29,105 bases of DNA from CALMEH01 sp964548225 (GCA_964548225.1 CAZJQP010000066.1:1-29105), one strand, 5' to 3'; counted from the stretch's first letter, positions 1 through 9,348 are shown. Notes: generated from the letters alone by a model not told the origin. Made by a program: numbers and translations.

Positions 1-149
1 GCAGAAAACACAGGCATTTCACGAGAAAAAGCAAAGAAAAAGTCAAATGTATATCGAGTAAGCAGTGTGCATTTGGTATGCACTAGAAAAGCTCTAATAA
101 TTTTGGAAAAGATAATTTAGCTCTTTCGTTGTCTTGAAAAGGTTCTGAT

Positions 150-932
150 TTACAAAGCTGAACTATTTGCCCGCCCTTTATTTCCAGAAAATTGGTAAAT
201 TACATAAAGATTCAAGATATTTTCCTTAATTTCAGCGCGGACTTCTTTTACTTTCGCCGAAAGTGTGCCGTCGGTAGCGGCAACCGGAACATTGAGCGCG
301 ATTTGCGATGTCTTTAGAATGACAATCGGATTTACACGGTTGTTAAGTGCAGATTGAACGTAACGCGAAATCACGCCGCTTGCCATTGCCGGAACGCCGT
401 CAAGATTTACCGATTCGATTTCGATTTGCCCGAAAACCGTCTGTTGCGTTTCATCAAAACGCAGTTTTAAATTTGCATTTGCCCAACCCGTAAATTGATA
501 ACAAAATCCGAGCAGAGAATAACTGCCACGAAAGGCGAGCGGTGCGGAAATTTTACCGTTTTCGAGTCGAATACTTGTTTTTACATTGCTTCCCGAAGGC
601 AAAAGAATGACTTTTCCGTCGCAACTGCTGTTTTGAAATTGAATTTGTGTAGGCGTGTCATTTGAATCGGTGGAGTTTTGGCTCAAAGGAAACGAAGGCG
701 CATTCATATCGTCAAAGATTGTTGTCAAAACTGTGTCGAAAAATTGCTGATTGAGTGAAATGGAAGCCGTTCCGGGCGGATTTCCGCTTGCATCCGGCGG
801 CAAAATTAAATTTCCGGGCGGAATTGAAGCCGGAACGCCGAAAATAAAATAAAAAATCAACCCGCCGCCAATAATCAAACCGGTGAAAATGCCCAAAATA
901 AAAGTCGTGAGTTTACTCATTTTGCTTATCAT
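150..932 (-). CDS. Membrane-anchored protein of unknown function
   Basis: About 260 residues. The N-terminus has a short basic start, then a hydrophobic stretch at about residues 9-32, which fits a signal anchor or uncleaved signal peptide. A Pro/Gly-rich linker follows, then an extracytoplasmic domain that I do not recognise. That domain is rich in alternating polar and hydrophobic residues (beta-type) and repeatedly mentions surfaces such as GKISAPLAFRGSYSLLGFCY. A lipid-binding or BPI-like fold is possible but unproven. The gene starts 4 bp after the stop of the gamma-glutamyltransferase gene, so it is very likely co-transcribed and perhaps translationally coupled. The start could be the first ATG (MISK) or the ATG five codons in (MSKL); neither has a strong Shine-Dalgarno. 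Gene real: fairly sure; function: unknown. Confidence 0.75.
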   Translation of the reverse strand: MISKMSKLTTFILGIFTGLIIGGGLIFYFIFGVPASIPPGNLILPPDASGNPPGTASISLNQQFFDTVLTTIFDDMNAPSFPLSQNSTDSNDTPTQIQFQNSSCDGKVILLPSGSNVKTSIRLENGKISAPLAFRGSYSLLGFCYQFTGWANANLKLRFDETQQTVFGQIEIESVNLDGVPAMASGVISRYVQSALNNRVNPIVILKTSQIALNVPVAATDGTLSAKVKEVRAEIKENILNLYVIYQFSGNKGRANSSAL

Positions 933-936
933 AATT

Positions 937-2664
937 TTAATAACCTATCGCTTCGCCATCGCTGCGTGAATCAATTGCGCCGAGTCGAACGCCTTTTTCG
1001 TCAATCATAATCGCGGTCATCGAAGCAATATAACCGGGTTTCGAGAATTTATGACCGAGATTTTCGAGAACTTTTTGCGTGTCGGAACTCATTCCCAAAG
1101 GTTCGGAAAGAATTTCGTCGGGAAACCATTGATGATGAATGCGCGGCGCGTCAATCGCTTGTTGAATATTCATATCGTGGTCAATGACATTGACGACGGC
1201 TTGCAGGACGGACGTGATGATTCGCGGTCCGCCGCGTGCGCCGAGCGCAAACCAGAGCGAACCGTCTTTGCGAAGAACAATCGTTGGAGTCATCGAAGAA
1301 AGTGGGCGTTTTTTCGGTTGGACGGAATTATTTTCGCCCTGAATCAACCCATACAAATTCGGTCTCCCCGGACGCGCCGCAAAGTCGTCCATTTCGTCAT
1401 TCAGCAAAACGCCCGTGCCTTTCGCCGTAACTCTCGAACCGTATAAATCGTTGATTGTGTAAGTGTTTGAAACGACATTTCCGTCTTTGTCCACAACAGT
1501 AAAATGCGTTGTGTCCATTCCTTCGCTGAACGTGATTTGTCCGGCTTTGACATCGGAACTTTTTGAGGCGGAATTTAAATTTATCGTTCCGGCGCGGGTT
1601 GCGGCATAATTTTTATCAATTAATTGCGCGGTCGGAACTTTGACAAAATCGGGGTCGCCCATAAATTCAGCGCGGTCGGCAAACGAACGGCGCAAAACTT
1701 CTGCCAACAAATGATATTTTTCCGACGAAGCCCAATTCATTTTCCGCACATCGTATTTTTCGAGCATATTTAATGCTTGCAAAAGCACGATTCCTCCCGA
1801 ACTCGGCGGCGGCATCGAGATAATTTCGTGTCCACGATAATTTCCGCGCAAAGGCGTTCGTTCTTTCGGCACATAATTTTTGAGGTCTTCCATTGTTATC
1901 AAGCCGTTATTTTTTTTCATATCATCGGCGATAAGTTGGGCGGTTTTGCCTGTGTAAAATTCTTTTGCGCCGAATTTTTGCATTCTGGCAAGTGTTTGCG
2001 CGAGTTCAGGTTGTTTGAATAGGTCGCCTTCTTTGTAGAAATTTCCGTTATTTAAGAAAATTTTATTGCTGTCTTCATATTTTGATAAAGTGTCCGAATA
2101 ATCTTCTAACAATTTTGCCAAACGGTATGATAAAATATATCCGTCTTGGGCGAGCTTTCGTGCAGGTTCAACCAACTCTGCCCAACTGATTTTCTTTGAG
2201 CCGTATTTTCTCAAAGCTAAATCTAAACCAGCCGGTGTTCCCGGAACTCCGGCGGCACGATAACCAATAGTCGAACCTCCGTCCCCTTTTATAAGTTCGC
2301 CGTTTTTATCAACGAAAATGTCGCGGTTTGCCGCCTTTGGTGCCATTTCTCGGTAATCAATGGCGTGAGTTTCGCCGGATTTAAAGCGAATCATCATAAA
2401 ACCGCCGCCGCCTAAATTTCCGGCTTCAGGATAAACAACAGCTAAAGCAATCGCCACTGCTACCGAAGCATCAACCGCATTGCCGCCGCGTTTGAGAACA
2501 TCCGTGCCGATTTTAGAAGCTAATTCGTGCTGTGAAGCAACCATTGCGTTCTTTGCCCGCACGGGGTCGCGCCACGCCGCAAAATTTTTTTGCGAAACGG
2601 GAATAAAATTAAAGAATAAAGTGATTAGGAAAAAGAAGACCGTAAATTTTCGGATTATTTTCAT
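937..2664 (-). CDS. ggt: Gamma-glutamyltransferase (glutathione hydrolase)
   Basis: 575 residues, the usual length for bacterial GGT. The enzyme cleaves the gamma-glutamyl bond of glutathione and related peptides and transfers the group to water or amino acids, normally in the periplasm. An N-terminal signal peptide is visible (basic start, hydrophobic core at about residues 8-24). Family landmarks: GGNAVDA and GNLGGGGF near the N-terminus, DYREMAP, and the autoprocessing site DTTHFTVVDKDGN, where Thr385 aligns with the nucleophilic Thr that starts the small subunit in the E. coli enzyme. Downstream are LNDEMDDF, RPLSSMTPT and GARGGPRI, which bind the gamma-glutamyl group. All key residues are present, so it should be active. 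It is divergent from the C25 peptidase gene and leads a two-gene unit with the membrane protein downstream. Confidence 0.95.
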   Translation of the reverse strand: MKIIRKFTVFFFLITLFFNFIPVSQKNFAAWRDPVRAKNAMVASQHELASKIGTDVLKRGGNAVDASVAVAIALAVVYPEAGNLGGGGFMMIRFKSGETHAIDYREMAPKAANRDIFVDKNGELIKGDGGSTIGYRAAGVPGTPAGLDLALRKYGSKKISWAELVEPARKLAQDGYILSYRLAKLLEDYSDTLSKYEDSNKIFLNNGNFYKEGDLFKQPELAQTLARMQKFGAKEFYTGKTAQLIADDMKKNNGLITMEDLKNYVPKERTPLRGNYRGHEIISMPPPSSGGIVLLQALNMLEKYDVRKMNWASSEKYHLLAEVLRRSFADRAEFMGDPDFVKVPTAQLIDKNYAATRAGTINLNSASKSSDVKAGQITFSEGMDTTHFTVVDKDGNVVSNTYTINDLYGSRVTAKGTGVLLNDEMDDFAARPGRPNLYGLIQGENNSVQPKKRPLSSMTPTIVLRKDGSLWFALGARGGPRIITSVLQAVVNVIDHDMNIQQAIDAPRIHHQWFPDEILSEPLGMSSDTQKVLENLGHKFSKPGYIASMTAIMIDEKGVRLGAIDSRSDGEAIGY

Positions 2665-2700
2665 TGTTTTTCTGAATTACCCCAAGTTTTTCACCAAACG

Positions 2701-2729
2701 ATTTAATAATTAAAAAGACTCGTTATCAA
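2701..2729 (-). promoter_or_regulatory. Candidate sigma70-type promoter for ggt
   Basis: On the minus strand TTGATA (2729-2724) is followed after 17 bp by TTAAAT (2706-2701), about 37 bp upstream of the ggt ATG. The spacing is ideal but the -10 is only moderate and the region is AT-rich, so chance matches are likely. Confidence 0.35.
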
Positions 2730-2800
2730 AATAATTGTAAAAAAAATAAAAACTTTTGAAAAATAAGAGTTGTTAGTTATTTAGTTGTGTAGCTATTTTC

Positions 2801-2829
2801 TTGGCAAAGGTGAAAAAAAGTAGTAAGAT
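2801..2829 (+). promoter_or_regulatory. Candidate sigma70-type promoter for the C25 peptidase gene
   Basis: TTGGCA (2801-2806), 17 bp spacer, TAAGAT (2824-2829), about 80 bp before the ATG at 2908. The leader contains a small CCGAA/TTCGG hairpin near 2873-2882. A good ribosome-binding site (TAGGAG) lies 7-8 bp before the start codon. Confidence 0.4.
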
Positions 2830-2907
2830 TATTCAGAAAAAAAAATTACATCGGGCGAACAGCCATTCCGAACAATATTCGGGTGTCCAATTTTTAGGAG
2901 AAATGTT

Positions 2908-5619
2908 ATGAAAAAAGGATTAGTATTTTTATTTATTTCGATTTTGGTATTAAATTCAAGCGTTTTCGCACAGAATTTAAGAAGTTTTGACACGAAAAGT
3001 CAAAATCCAATCGTAACTTATGCCGGAACACGCGCTTTTTCAGACGGAAGAGGGGTTTGGCTTGAATGGCAAACTTTGTCCGAAACCAAAAACTTAGGTT
3101 TTTTTGTTTATCGTCAAGTTGGTAAAGGAAAAGAACTCATTAGCCGGAATATGATTGGCGGAAGTTATGTTCGCACCGGGGACGAACAGGCTGTGGGTGA
3201 TAATTACACATATTTCGATCCGAACGGAAACGGTTACGATACATATTTTATTGAAAGTCTGAATACCAACGGCAAACGCGAATTTTCAAACGCGATTTAT
3301 CCAAACTTTATTGCCGACATCAAAACAGTTGCCGGACGTTCCTCGCTTGAAATGACCGAAAATGCCGCAAAATCCGAGCCGATCGTTGAAAAAAACAGAC
3401 CTGATTTTGCCGATTCAAAAAATAAAGTCGTTTCGCAAGGTTTAGTTCCCGATCCTGTAAATCAGCGTTGGGTTGCCGCGCAACCGGGCGTTCGAATCGG
3501 TGTCAAAAAGGAAGGATTTTTCCGCATAACCCGTGCCGAACTTGAAAACGCCGGCTTTAACGTCAATTCGTCTCCTACGAATTGGCAAATGTTTCTTAAC
3601 GGCGTTGAGCAAGCCATTATCGTTCATCCGAACGGTGATTATGTCGAATTCTACGGCTATGGATTGGACAAACTCGAAACCGACACACAAGTTTATTTTC
3701 TGATTAACGGCATAGTGAACGGCAAGCGCATCCCAACGGTTACGCCGCCGAATAATCCGGGCGGTTTTACGCCGAATTACGATTTCTCGAAAAATACCCG
3801 ATACCGTTCGCTTTATATCGCAGACATCTTAAACGGCGAAGCAGGTAACTTTTTCGGTTCACAAATTATTTCAACAACAACCGGCGTTACCGTAAATTTT
3901 GAAGTGCCGAATATAGATTGCGATGCTTTAATCAATCCAGCGGACCAAACTTTGCCGTGTAACGCTAAAGTCCTGTATCTTAATGTTCGCGCCCAAGGAT
4001 TGACGCAAACCGCGCATTCGATTCGCGTTGAACTGAACGGCATTCAAATCGGCACGCTAAACGGCACGGGAACTCAATCAATGGAACTGCCGAATATTAA
4101 TAGAAAACTCAGGATTTTAACGCCCGGTTTGCTTAACCCAGGCACGAATACGCTTAGATTGGCAACTACCGGAACTTCCGGCGATGTGAGTTTGCTGGAT
4201 TCAGTTGAGATCGCCTTCAGACGCAAATATGTTGCCCAAAACAATCAGTTGTCATTTTTGGCGCGGGATATGAAAAAGGCTTTTGTTGGCGGATTTACTT
4301 CGGAAAACGTGCGCGTTTTCGATTTGACCAACGCTGATGAACCGTCGCGGCTCGATTTGCCGGTTGTTCAGGACGGCGCAACTTATCGTGTAACCTTGCC
4401 ATCAGATTTGCTTCGTCCGATATATGCAGTCGAAGATTCCGCTATTTCGCAAGTTGCTTGGGTTACTCAGAATGAAACTTCAACTTTGTCAACTCCTGCA
4501 AATAACGGACAATTTATTATTGTTACGCATAAGAATTTTACGACCGAAGCCAATGCTTGGGCGGCGATGAGAACCGGACAGGGAATGAATGTCAAAGTCG
4601 TGCAAGTTGATGATATTTATGACGAATTTAATTACGGTGCGTCCGATTCCATTGCTTTGAGAAATTTCTTCCAATACGCGAAAGAAAACTGGCAAACACC
4701 GCCGCAATATATTTTATTACTCGGCGACGGAAGTTATGATTTTCGCAACTACGAAGGCTTGGGATATAATAGCTATATCCCGACAATGATGGTTGATACG
4801 GTTTATATGGAAACCGGAAGCGATGACGCACTTGTAGATTTCAATAACGATGGTTTAGCGGAAATTGCTATCGGCAGAATTCCGGCGCGTGATGCGGCTA
4901 TGGTTACACAAGTAATGGATAAGACAATTTCATTTGAATTAACCGTTCCGAACTGGACTAATCGTGGTGCGCTTTTTGCTTATGATCAATCCGTCGGCTA
5001 TGATTTCGGTGAATTGAGCCAACGCATTTCGCAACAACTTCCGTCAAATATGCCGAAAACATTCATCGGACGCACTTATTCGACGGCTGTTGTTGATCAG
5101 CAAGCAAATCAAGTGGAATTGGTTGACTCAATGTCAACCGGCAAATATTTCGTAAATTATTCGGGACACGGTTCAACGGGCGTTTGGGCTACAACTTCTT
5201 TCTTTGGCTTAAATAATATGCAAACGCAACAACCGACAACTGCTCCGACAATGCCGGTTATGAGAAATACAGGCAATTTTTCGATATTTACGATGTTGAC
5301 TTGTTTGAATGGCTATTTTATTCGCAACGATACTGATTCATTAGCGGAAAAACTTCTGAAAGCCAGATGGTATGAAGAAGTGATGCCCGGAACTTATAAT
5401 ATGAATCAAGTCGGCGCAGCGGCAAGCTGGACTTCGACCGGAAAAACAACGCCGGATGTGCAGGAAGTTATGGCAACACGCTTTTTGAATCAAGTAACGG
5501 TAGGAAATATTCCGCGTTTCGGCGATTTGATTCGTGATGCTAAAGCGACCGTCATTGGCGGACGCGATGTTCGTTTGTCGTGGGTTTTGCTTGGCGATCC
5601 GACAATGAAGTTAAGATAA
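2908..5619 (+). CDS. Exported C25-family (gingipain-like) cysteine peptidase
   Basis: 903 residues. A clear signal peptide (lysines, then a hydrophobic core, ending near FAQ at residue 22) directs export. Residues of about 40-130 form a beta-rich module that reads like the fibronectin-like start of many acidobacterial exported proteins (EWQTLSETKNLGFFVYR). The central part is beta-rich. The peptidase domain covers about residues 530-903: YILLLGDGSYDFRNY, a metal-binding-like stretch DDALVDFNNDGLAEIAIGRIPAR (split here: DFNNDG and AIGRIPAR), then the catalytic pair His754 (NYSGHG) and Cys799 (MLTCLNG). The protein ends with LLGDPTMKLR, typical of the end of C25 domains. No type IX secretion C-terminal domain is visible. 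Family members are secreted endopeptidases or the PorU sortase; which applies here cannot be told. A strong Shine-Dalgarno supports the start. Confidence 0.9.
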   Translation: MKKGLVFLFISILVLNSSVFAQNLRSFDTKSQNPIVTYAGTRAFSDGRGVWLEWQTLSETKNLGFFVYRQVGKGKELISRNMIGGSYVRTGDEQAVGDNYTYFDPNGNGYDTYFIESLNTNGKREFSNAIYPNFIADIKTVAGRSSLEMTENAAKSEPIVEKNRPDFADSKNKVVSQGLVPDPVNQRWVAAQPGVRIGVKKEGFFRITRAELENAGFNVNSSPTNWQMFLNGVEQAIIVHPNGDYVEFYGYGLDKLETDTQVYFLINGIVNGKRIPTVTPPNNPGGFTPNYDFSKNTRYRSLYIADILNGEAGNFFGSQIISTTTGVTVNFEVPNIDCDALINPADQTLPCNAKVLYLNVRAQGLTQTAHSIRVELNGIQIGTLNGTGTQSMELPNINRKLRILTPGLLNPGTNTLRLATTGTSGDVSLLDSVEIAFRRKYVAQNNQLSFLARDMKKAFVGGFTSENVRVFDLTNADEPSRLDLPVVQDGATYRVTLPSDLLRPIYAVEDSAISQVAWVTQNETSTLSTPANNGQFIIVTHKNFTTEANAWAAMRTGQGMNVKVVQVDDIYDEFNYGASDSIALRNFFQYAKENWQTPPQYILLLGDGSYDFRNYEGLGYNSYIPTMMVDTVYMETGSDDALVDFNNDGLAEIAIGRIPARDAAMVTQVMDKTISFELTVPNWTNRGALFAYDQSVGYDFGELSQRISQQLPSNMPKTFIGRTYSTAVVDQQANQVELVDSMSTGKYFVNYSGHGSTGVWATTSFFGLNNMQTQQPTTAPTMPVMRNTGNFSIFTMLTCLNGYFIRNDTDSLAEKLLKARWYEEVMPGTYNMNQVGAAASWTSTGKTTPDVQEVMATRFLNQVTVGNIPRFGDLIRDAKATVIGGRDVRLSWVLLGDPTMKLR

Positions 5620-5635
5620 AACAATAGTCGAATGT

Positions 5636-5674
5636 GTTTGATAAACCTTTTGCCTGTCATTAGGTTTATCAAAC
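5636..5674 (+). terminator. Rho-independent terminator after the C25 gene
   Basis: A perfect 13-bp inverted repeat (5636-5648 with 5662-5674, arm GTTTGATAAACCT) with a 13-nt loop begins 17 bp after the stop codon and is followed by TTT. The U-tract is short, so efficiency is uncertain. Confidence 0.6.
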
Positions 5675-6124
5675 TTTCGTAAATTGGTTGAGAAAATAGC
5701 GAAGTTGGTAGTGGCGAACGCTTCATTAATTTGAGCATTACAGTTATTGAAGAACCCTCCGCTACTGCTTTCTCTGCTGAATAGCTTGTCAGCTTTCGTT
5801 AAGTTTTTTCGTTTTCAAAAAGAAGCGAAACTAAGAAATCAATGGCGGATTTTGCAAAGTTTGTCTAAAACGGCTATGTAACCGATAAGCGCGAGAATAC
5901 GCTGCTGTCAAGCCGTTTATTCGGCGAAAACAAATTTGTTTCGCCCCAAAAAGTTTAATTTAGTTAATAAATTTAGTAGTGAACTAAAGTAAAACCGAAT
6001 ATTTTTATTTTCGGGCAAAAAGATAAATTTGCGGATAGATTTTTAGAAATATCCGTGGCTATGTCTATTTGGCTGAGAATAAAAACAGTAGGTTTCAATC
6101 TTTAGGTCATTACCGAGAGTTTTT
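5675..6124. other. Intergenic region without a recognisable gene
   Basis: About 450 bp with no convincing reading frame. It holds a near-perfect small hairpin at 5923-5945 (GGCGAAAACAAA / TTTGTTTCGCC, one bulge) and a weaker one around TTTAGT/ACTAAA near 5970-5985. The stretch 5950-6110 is AT-rich and probably holds the promoter of the next gene, though I see no convincing -35/-10 pair. Confidence 0.4.
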
Positions 6125-6478
6125 ATGCAAAAGATTAAACTTTTTGGGGTGATTCTTTTTTTGTGTTTGGCATTGACGGGAAATTCTGCATATGCACAAG
6201 GAGACATTGGAATTATCGGCTTATTGCAAGGGCGAATTACGAAGGCAGACGGCAGAGGCGTTGCAGGCGTTACAGTTTCGGTTGTGGCAGTAGGATCCTG
6301 TTTTGATTGGGAAGGAAATACTGCGCGGACTAATCCGTTTGGTTATTATCGTGTTTATGTCCATTACGATTGTGGTTTGTTGGTAACGACAAAACGTAAA
6401 GGTATGACTTTTTCACCGAGTTCGATGTTAATTCTGATTGACAGCCAATATAACGGAATAGATTTTATCGCAAATTAA
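6125..6478 (+). CDS. Small exported protein with carboxypeptidase-regulatory-like fold
   Basis: 117 residues. A signal peptide spans about residues 1-25 (ends AYAQ). The mature part of about 90 residues reads GRITKADGRGVAGVTVSVV, then TNPFGYYRVYV and ends IDFIAN. This is the layout of the carboxypeptidase D regulatory-like (CarboxypepD_reg / transthyretin-like) beta-sandwich, often a surface or adhesion module. Two cysteines in the mature part (in GSCFDW and YDCGLL) could form a disulfide. The gene stands alone between a long intergenic region and a bidirectional terminator. The ribosome-binding site is weak (GAGAG). Domain call: likely; function: unknown. Confidence 0.8.
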   Translation: MQKIKLFGVILFLCLALTGNSAYAQGDIGIIGLLQGRITKADGRGVAGVTVSVVAVGSCFDWEGNTARTNPFGYYRVYVHYDCGLLVTTKRKGMTFSPSSMLILIDSQYNGIDFIAN

Positions 6479-6494
6479 ATATTTGTTTTGCGGA

Positions 6495-6544
6495 AAACGC
6501 GCTGAAAGCAAGTGAGAAAAAATACACTTGCTTTCGGCGTGTTT
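6495..6544. terminator. Bidirectional terminator between convergent genes
   Basis: A 20-bp inverted repeat (6495-6514 with 6525-6544), two mismatches, 10-nt loop GAGAAAAAATAC-type; core AAAGCAAGTG/CACTTGCTTT. It lies between the plus-strand small exported protein and the minus-strand FHA gene and has A/T-rich flanks on both sides, so it can serve both. Confidence 0.75.
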
Positions 6545-6573
6545 CCACTTTAATCTGACGTATTACTATCCCC

Positions 6574-7599
6574 TTAGCGCGGCTGAATTCTTAATAAATA
6601 GCTGCAAATTACAATCGGCACACCAACCGCAACAGAGATTTTTTGCCCTGCAGGAAGTTCATAATTATTAACCATTGCCGCATTTCTTCCTTCATTTGTA
6701 ACCCAAAAATTTCCGTTGCTGTCTGTAGTAACGGTCAAATGACGGCGGCTGATTTCAGGATCGCCAATGAGCGGAATATCAACCGGTTTAGAGCGCGAAC
6801 CGCGACCAATACTGATCTCCGGCTGAAAAACCGGCACAACATTTTGCCTTACGCCACCGCGCCAAATTTCCAAACGATACATTTCGCCCGTTCCACCGCG
6901 TTTTTGCACACGAGTTGCTTCTTCGCCGTCAGCACTTTGCATCGGAGTCGGCGGAGTCGGAATATAACCGATGACAGTTGGAGGCACGATTTCGGCTTGT
7001 TGTGGAATAGGCGGATTTTGAACAAAATTCGGTTGTTGCGGAATTACCGGATTTTGCATCGGCGGTTGCTGATATTGTGGTTGCGGCTGAATGGGAGGTT
7101 GTTGTTGAATTGGCAGCGGTTGTTGAACTATCGGCTTTTCGTCTAACGCTTTCGGACGCGCTAAAATTCCGGTTTTGTTGCTCGAATTATCGTCCCAACT
7201 GTGCTGAACGCGAACATCACCTTTTTCCAGAGTGCCGTCAACACGAAGCTCGACGGAAAAAGATTTTGTTTCGAGCTTACGTTTGCCCGAAATTTCTTTA
7301 GCACGTTCCGCCAATATATGATAAAGCCCTTGTTCGAGTCCGCGCCGTTTTGCCCCTTGCCAATCCTTGTCGTCTTCATCGCTCAGAAAAATAATGTATT
7401 CACTCGGAATAATCATTGTTCCTTGCGGTAGAGGCACAATTTCGCGCTGCATCACTTCTTCGACAAGTCGTGCAATTTTTACAATAAATTCTTCCGCGTG
7501 ACTTCGCGGTTTAACCTGTGCATCGCGGGCGGCATCTTCCAAAACCGATTCGGATGAATCGCCGTCAATCCATTTTCTGACCTTATCCAATACGCTCAA
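6574..7599 (-). CDS. FHA-domain protein with DUF3662 N-terminus (FhaA-like)
   Basis: 341 residues. Residues 1-135 match the DUF3662 layout found at the start of actinobacterial FhaA (RSHAEEFIVKIARLVEEVMQRE, VPLPQG..IIPSEYIIFLS). Residues 150-225 are a Pro/Gln-rich linker. The C-terminal FHA domain starts near residue 240: GRG at 265-267 and SRRH at 284-287 are the phosphothreonine-contact motifs, and NEGRNAAMVNN completes the fold. FHA domains bind phosphothreonine, so the natural partner is the kinase gene 7 bp upstream on the same strand. A threonine at residue 229 (EEATRV) just before the domain resembles sites phosphorylated by cognate kinases; that is inference. The role is probably to gather kinase substrates at the membrane. 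Confidence 0.88.
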   Translation of the reverse strand: MSVLDKVRKWIDGDSSESVLEDAARDAQVKPRSHAEEFIVKIARLVEEVMQREIVPLPQGTMIIPSEYIIFLSDEDDKDWQGAKRRGLEQGLYHILAERAKEISGKRKLETKSFSVELRVDGTLEKGDVRVQHSWDDNSSNKTGILARPKALDEKPIVQQPLPIQQQPPIQPQPQYQQPPMQNPVIPQQPNFVQNPPIPQQAEIVPPTVIGYIPTPPTPMQSADGEEATRVQKRGGTGEMYRLEIWRGGVRQNVVPVFQPEISIGRGSRSKPVDIPLIGDPEISRRHLTVTTDSNGNFWVTNEGRNAAMVNNYELPAGQKISVAVGVPIVICSYLLRIQPR

Positions 7600-7606
7600 A
7601 GTTTTC

Positions 7607-9136
7607 TCACCTCGTCATTTTTATTGTGTCTTTTCCGTTGTTTTTGCTGTTAATCCAGCCTACTGTTGCCGAATTTTCTGAATTTGACGGATTTCCTTGT
7701 TCAAGAATTCTTACTTTATACCAAGTTCCTTTAGTTTCCAAAATCTTCAGACGCGAGCCTCGCGTAACTAATCCAATTTGGTCTGAATTTATGTTTGCTT
7801 CGGAACGCAAATTAATACCTGTGATGGATGTTGCATCTTCTGATGCAAACGGATTTGTAATTGTCGGTAAAACACCGTTTCCGCTAAAATAACTGTAAGT
7901 TCCGAACAGAATTCCTGTAAAGCAAGCAAACAAAATAAACAAAACTAGAAAACGGCGCAAAAAATTACTTTTCTTTTTCGGTTGAATCGGCTGAACTTCT
8001 TCGGCAATCGGCGGCGCAACGCTTTCTTGGATTTGCGGTTGCGGACTCGGCGTATTTTTAGGCAAATTATCGAGCCGCACGACGAGATTCGGATTTTGAT
8101 TTGCGGGCAAATTTTTATTCAAACGCAGTTCTTTTGAAGTATTAAAACGCGGTTTTTGCGGTGCAAGCGGTGTGTAGCCTTTGGCAACGTGCGGTTGCGG
8201 AATCGCATTCGGCGCACGGGTTGAAACCTTCGTCGCTATTTCGCCGTCTTCCTGTGCGGCAAAAGTTTTCAACTGCGATAAATCCTGCCAAAATTCGACG
8301 ACTGTTTGATGACGTTGGCGCGAATCGGTCTGGGTAGCGCGGCGCAAAATTTGCAAAAGTTTTTCTGCCCAAGGTTCTTGTCGAAAAGCAAAAGGCAAAT
8401 CTGAAATCGGCCGATTCGTAAAAAATCTGGGTGATTCGCCGGTAATCAAAACATAAGCCGTTTTCGCCAAACTGTAAATGTCGGCGGCGGGCGTAAGCTC
8501 AGCAAACACAAGCGTTTGTGTATCAGCCGTTAGCAGCGGCGAATGTTCGGGGGGCGCATAAACATTAGTGCCGACGCGCGTAATCGGCGAATCCGATTGT
8601 GTAATTCGCGCTACCCCGAAATCGGCAATTTTGACGGTTTTTCTATCACTTGTCAAAAGCAGATTTTGCGGTTTGATGTCGCGGTGAATAATGTTGTTTC
8701 GGTGGGCGTAAGCGAGTCCGGCGCAAACTTGTTCGAGATAATAAAGTGCTTCCGATAAGGTTAGAGATTTTTCGCGGCATTTGTTTGCCAAATCGCCACC
8801 CGAAAGATATTCCAAAACGAGATAATGAAACGTCGTGTTTCGCATATCGCGTGCGCTTCCGTGTCCGAGACGGCTGATGATATTCGGATGCCGCACGCGG
8901 TCGAGAGCAATTGCTTCATTTTGAAAGTTTTCGACTAACGTTCGTTCCAAATCCGGGTCTAAATCATTCTGTAAAAACACATTTAGAGCTTTAATGACGA
9001 TTTGACTGTGGGGCGACTGAGGCGACGCGAGAATATCACGCGCCACATAAATTTCGGCATAACTTCCGCGTCCTAAAAGCCTTTGGACATCGTAGCGACC
9101 GTCGAGTCGGGAATTGATTAGCGCAAGTTCTTTCAT
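7607..9136 (-). CDS. Transmembrane Ser/Thr protein kinase with extracellular SH3-like domain
   Basis: 509 residues. A Hanks-type kinase domain occupies about residues 14-290: glycine loop GRGSYAEIYV (22-31), Lys49 (VIKAL), HRDIKPQN with catalytic Asp153, DFG at 172-174, and APPE at 194-197. All catalytic residues are present. A cytoplasmic Pro-rich linker leads to one membrane segment at about 395-417, then a bacterial SH3-like domain (about 436-498: NLRSEANINSDQIG, WYKVRI, VGWINS). The layout is PknB-like but with an SH3 sensor in place of PASTA repeats, suggesting binding to cell-wall material or another extracytoplasmic ligand. It is the first gene of a unit with the FHA protein, 7 bp apart. 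Confidence 0.92.
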   Translation of the reverse strand: MKELALINSRLDGRYDVQRLLGRGSYAEIYVARDILASPQSPHSQIVIKALNVFLQNDLDPDLERTLVENFQNEAIALDRVRHPNIISRLGHGSARDMRNTTFHYLVLEYLSGGDLANKCREKSLTLSEALYYLEQVCAGLAYAHRNNIIHRDIKPQNLLLTSDRKTVKIADFGVARITQSDSPITRVGTNVYAPPEHSPLLTADTQTLVFAELTPAADIYSLAKTAYVLITGESPRFFTNRPISDLPFAFRQEPWAEKLLQILRRATQTDSRQRHQTVVEFWQDLSQLKTFAAQEDGEIATKVSTRAPNAIPQPHVAKGYTPLAPQKPRFNTSKELRLNKNLPANQNPNLVVRLDNLPKNTPSPQPQIQESVAPPIAEEVQPIQPKKKSNFLRRFLVLFILFACFTGILFGTYSYFSGNGVLPTITNPFASEDATSITGINLRSEANINSDQIGLVTRGSRLKILETKGTWYKVRILEQGNPSNSENSATVGWINSKNNGKDTIKMTR

Positions 9137-9193
9137 CGTTGTTTAGATGAGAATCCAGCATTAAAAATAACACAGATTCTTTCTCTATACGAC

Positions 9194-9199
9194 ATTATA
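9194..9199 (-). promoter_or_regulatory. Possible -10 element for the kinase-FHA unit
   Basis: A perfect TATAAT on the minus strand (9199-9194), about 60 bp upstream of the kinase ATG. I see no good -35 at 16-18 bp, so this is weak. Confidence 0.25.
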
Positions 9200-9277
9200 A
9201 ATTCAAAGTTCTAAAAATCAGAACAGAGAGCGGTAGAGACTTGGAAATGTCTGTGCTTTTCGATTGAAAAAAAAGTT

Positions 9278-9306
9278 TAGACATCAAATTCCCGACAAGT
9301 TATAAT
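9278..9306 (+). promoter_or_regulatory. Strong sigma70-type promoter for the transglutaminase gene
   Basis: TAGACA (9278-9283), 17-bp spacer, perfect TATAAT (9301-9306), ending 42 bp before the ATG at 9349. A short hairpin (AAAGAG/CTCTTT, about 9310-9327) lies at the start of the predicted leader. Confidence 0.6.
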
Positions 9307-9348
9307 CAAAAAGAGGTAAATCTCTTTTACCGTCTGCCTGAGTTAAAA

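Noticed and set aside
6643..7146. 167-residue plus-strand frame
   Set aside because: Antisense to the FHA-domain gene; composition follows the Pro/Gln-rich linker read backwards.
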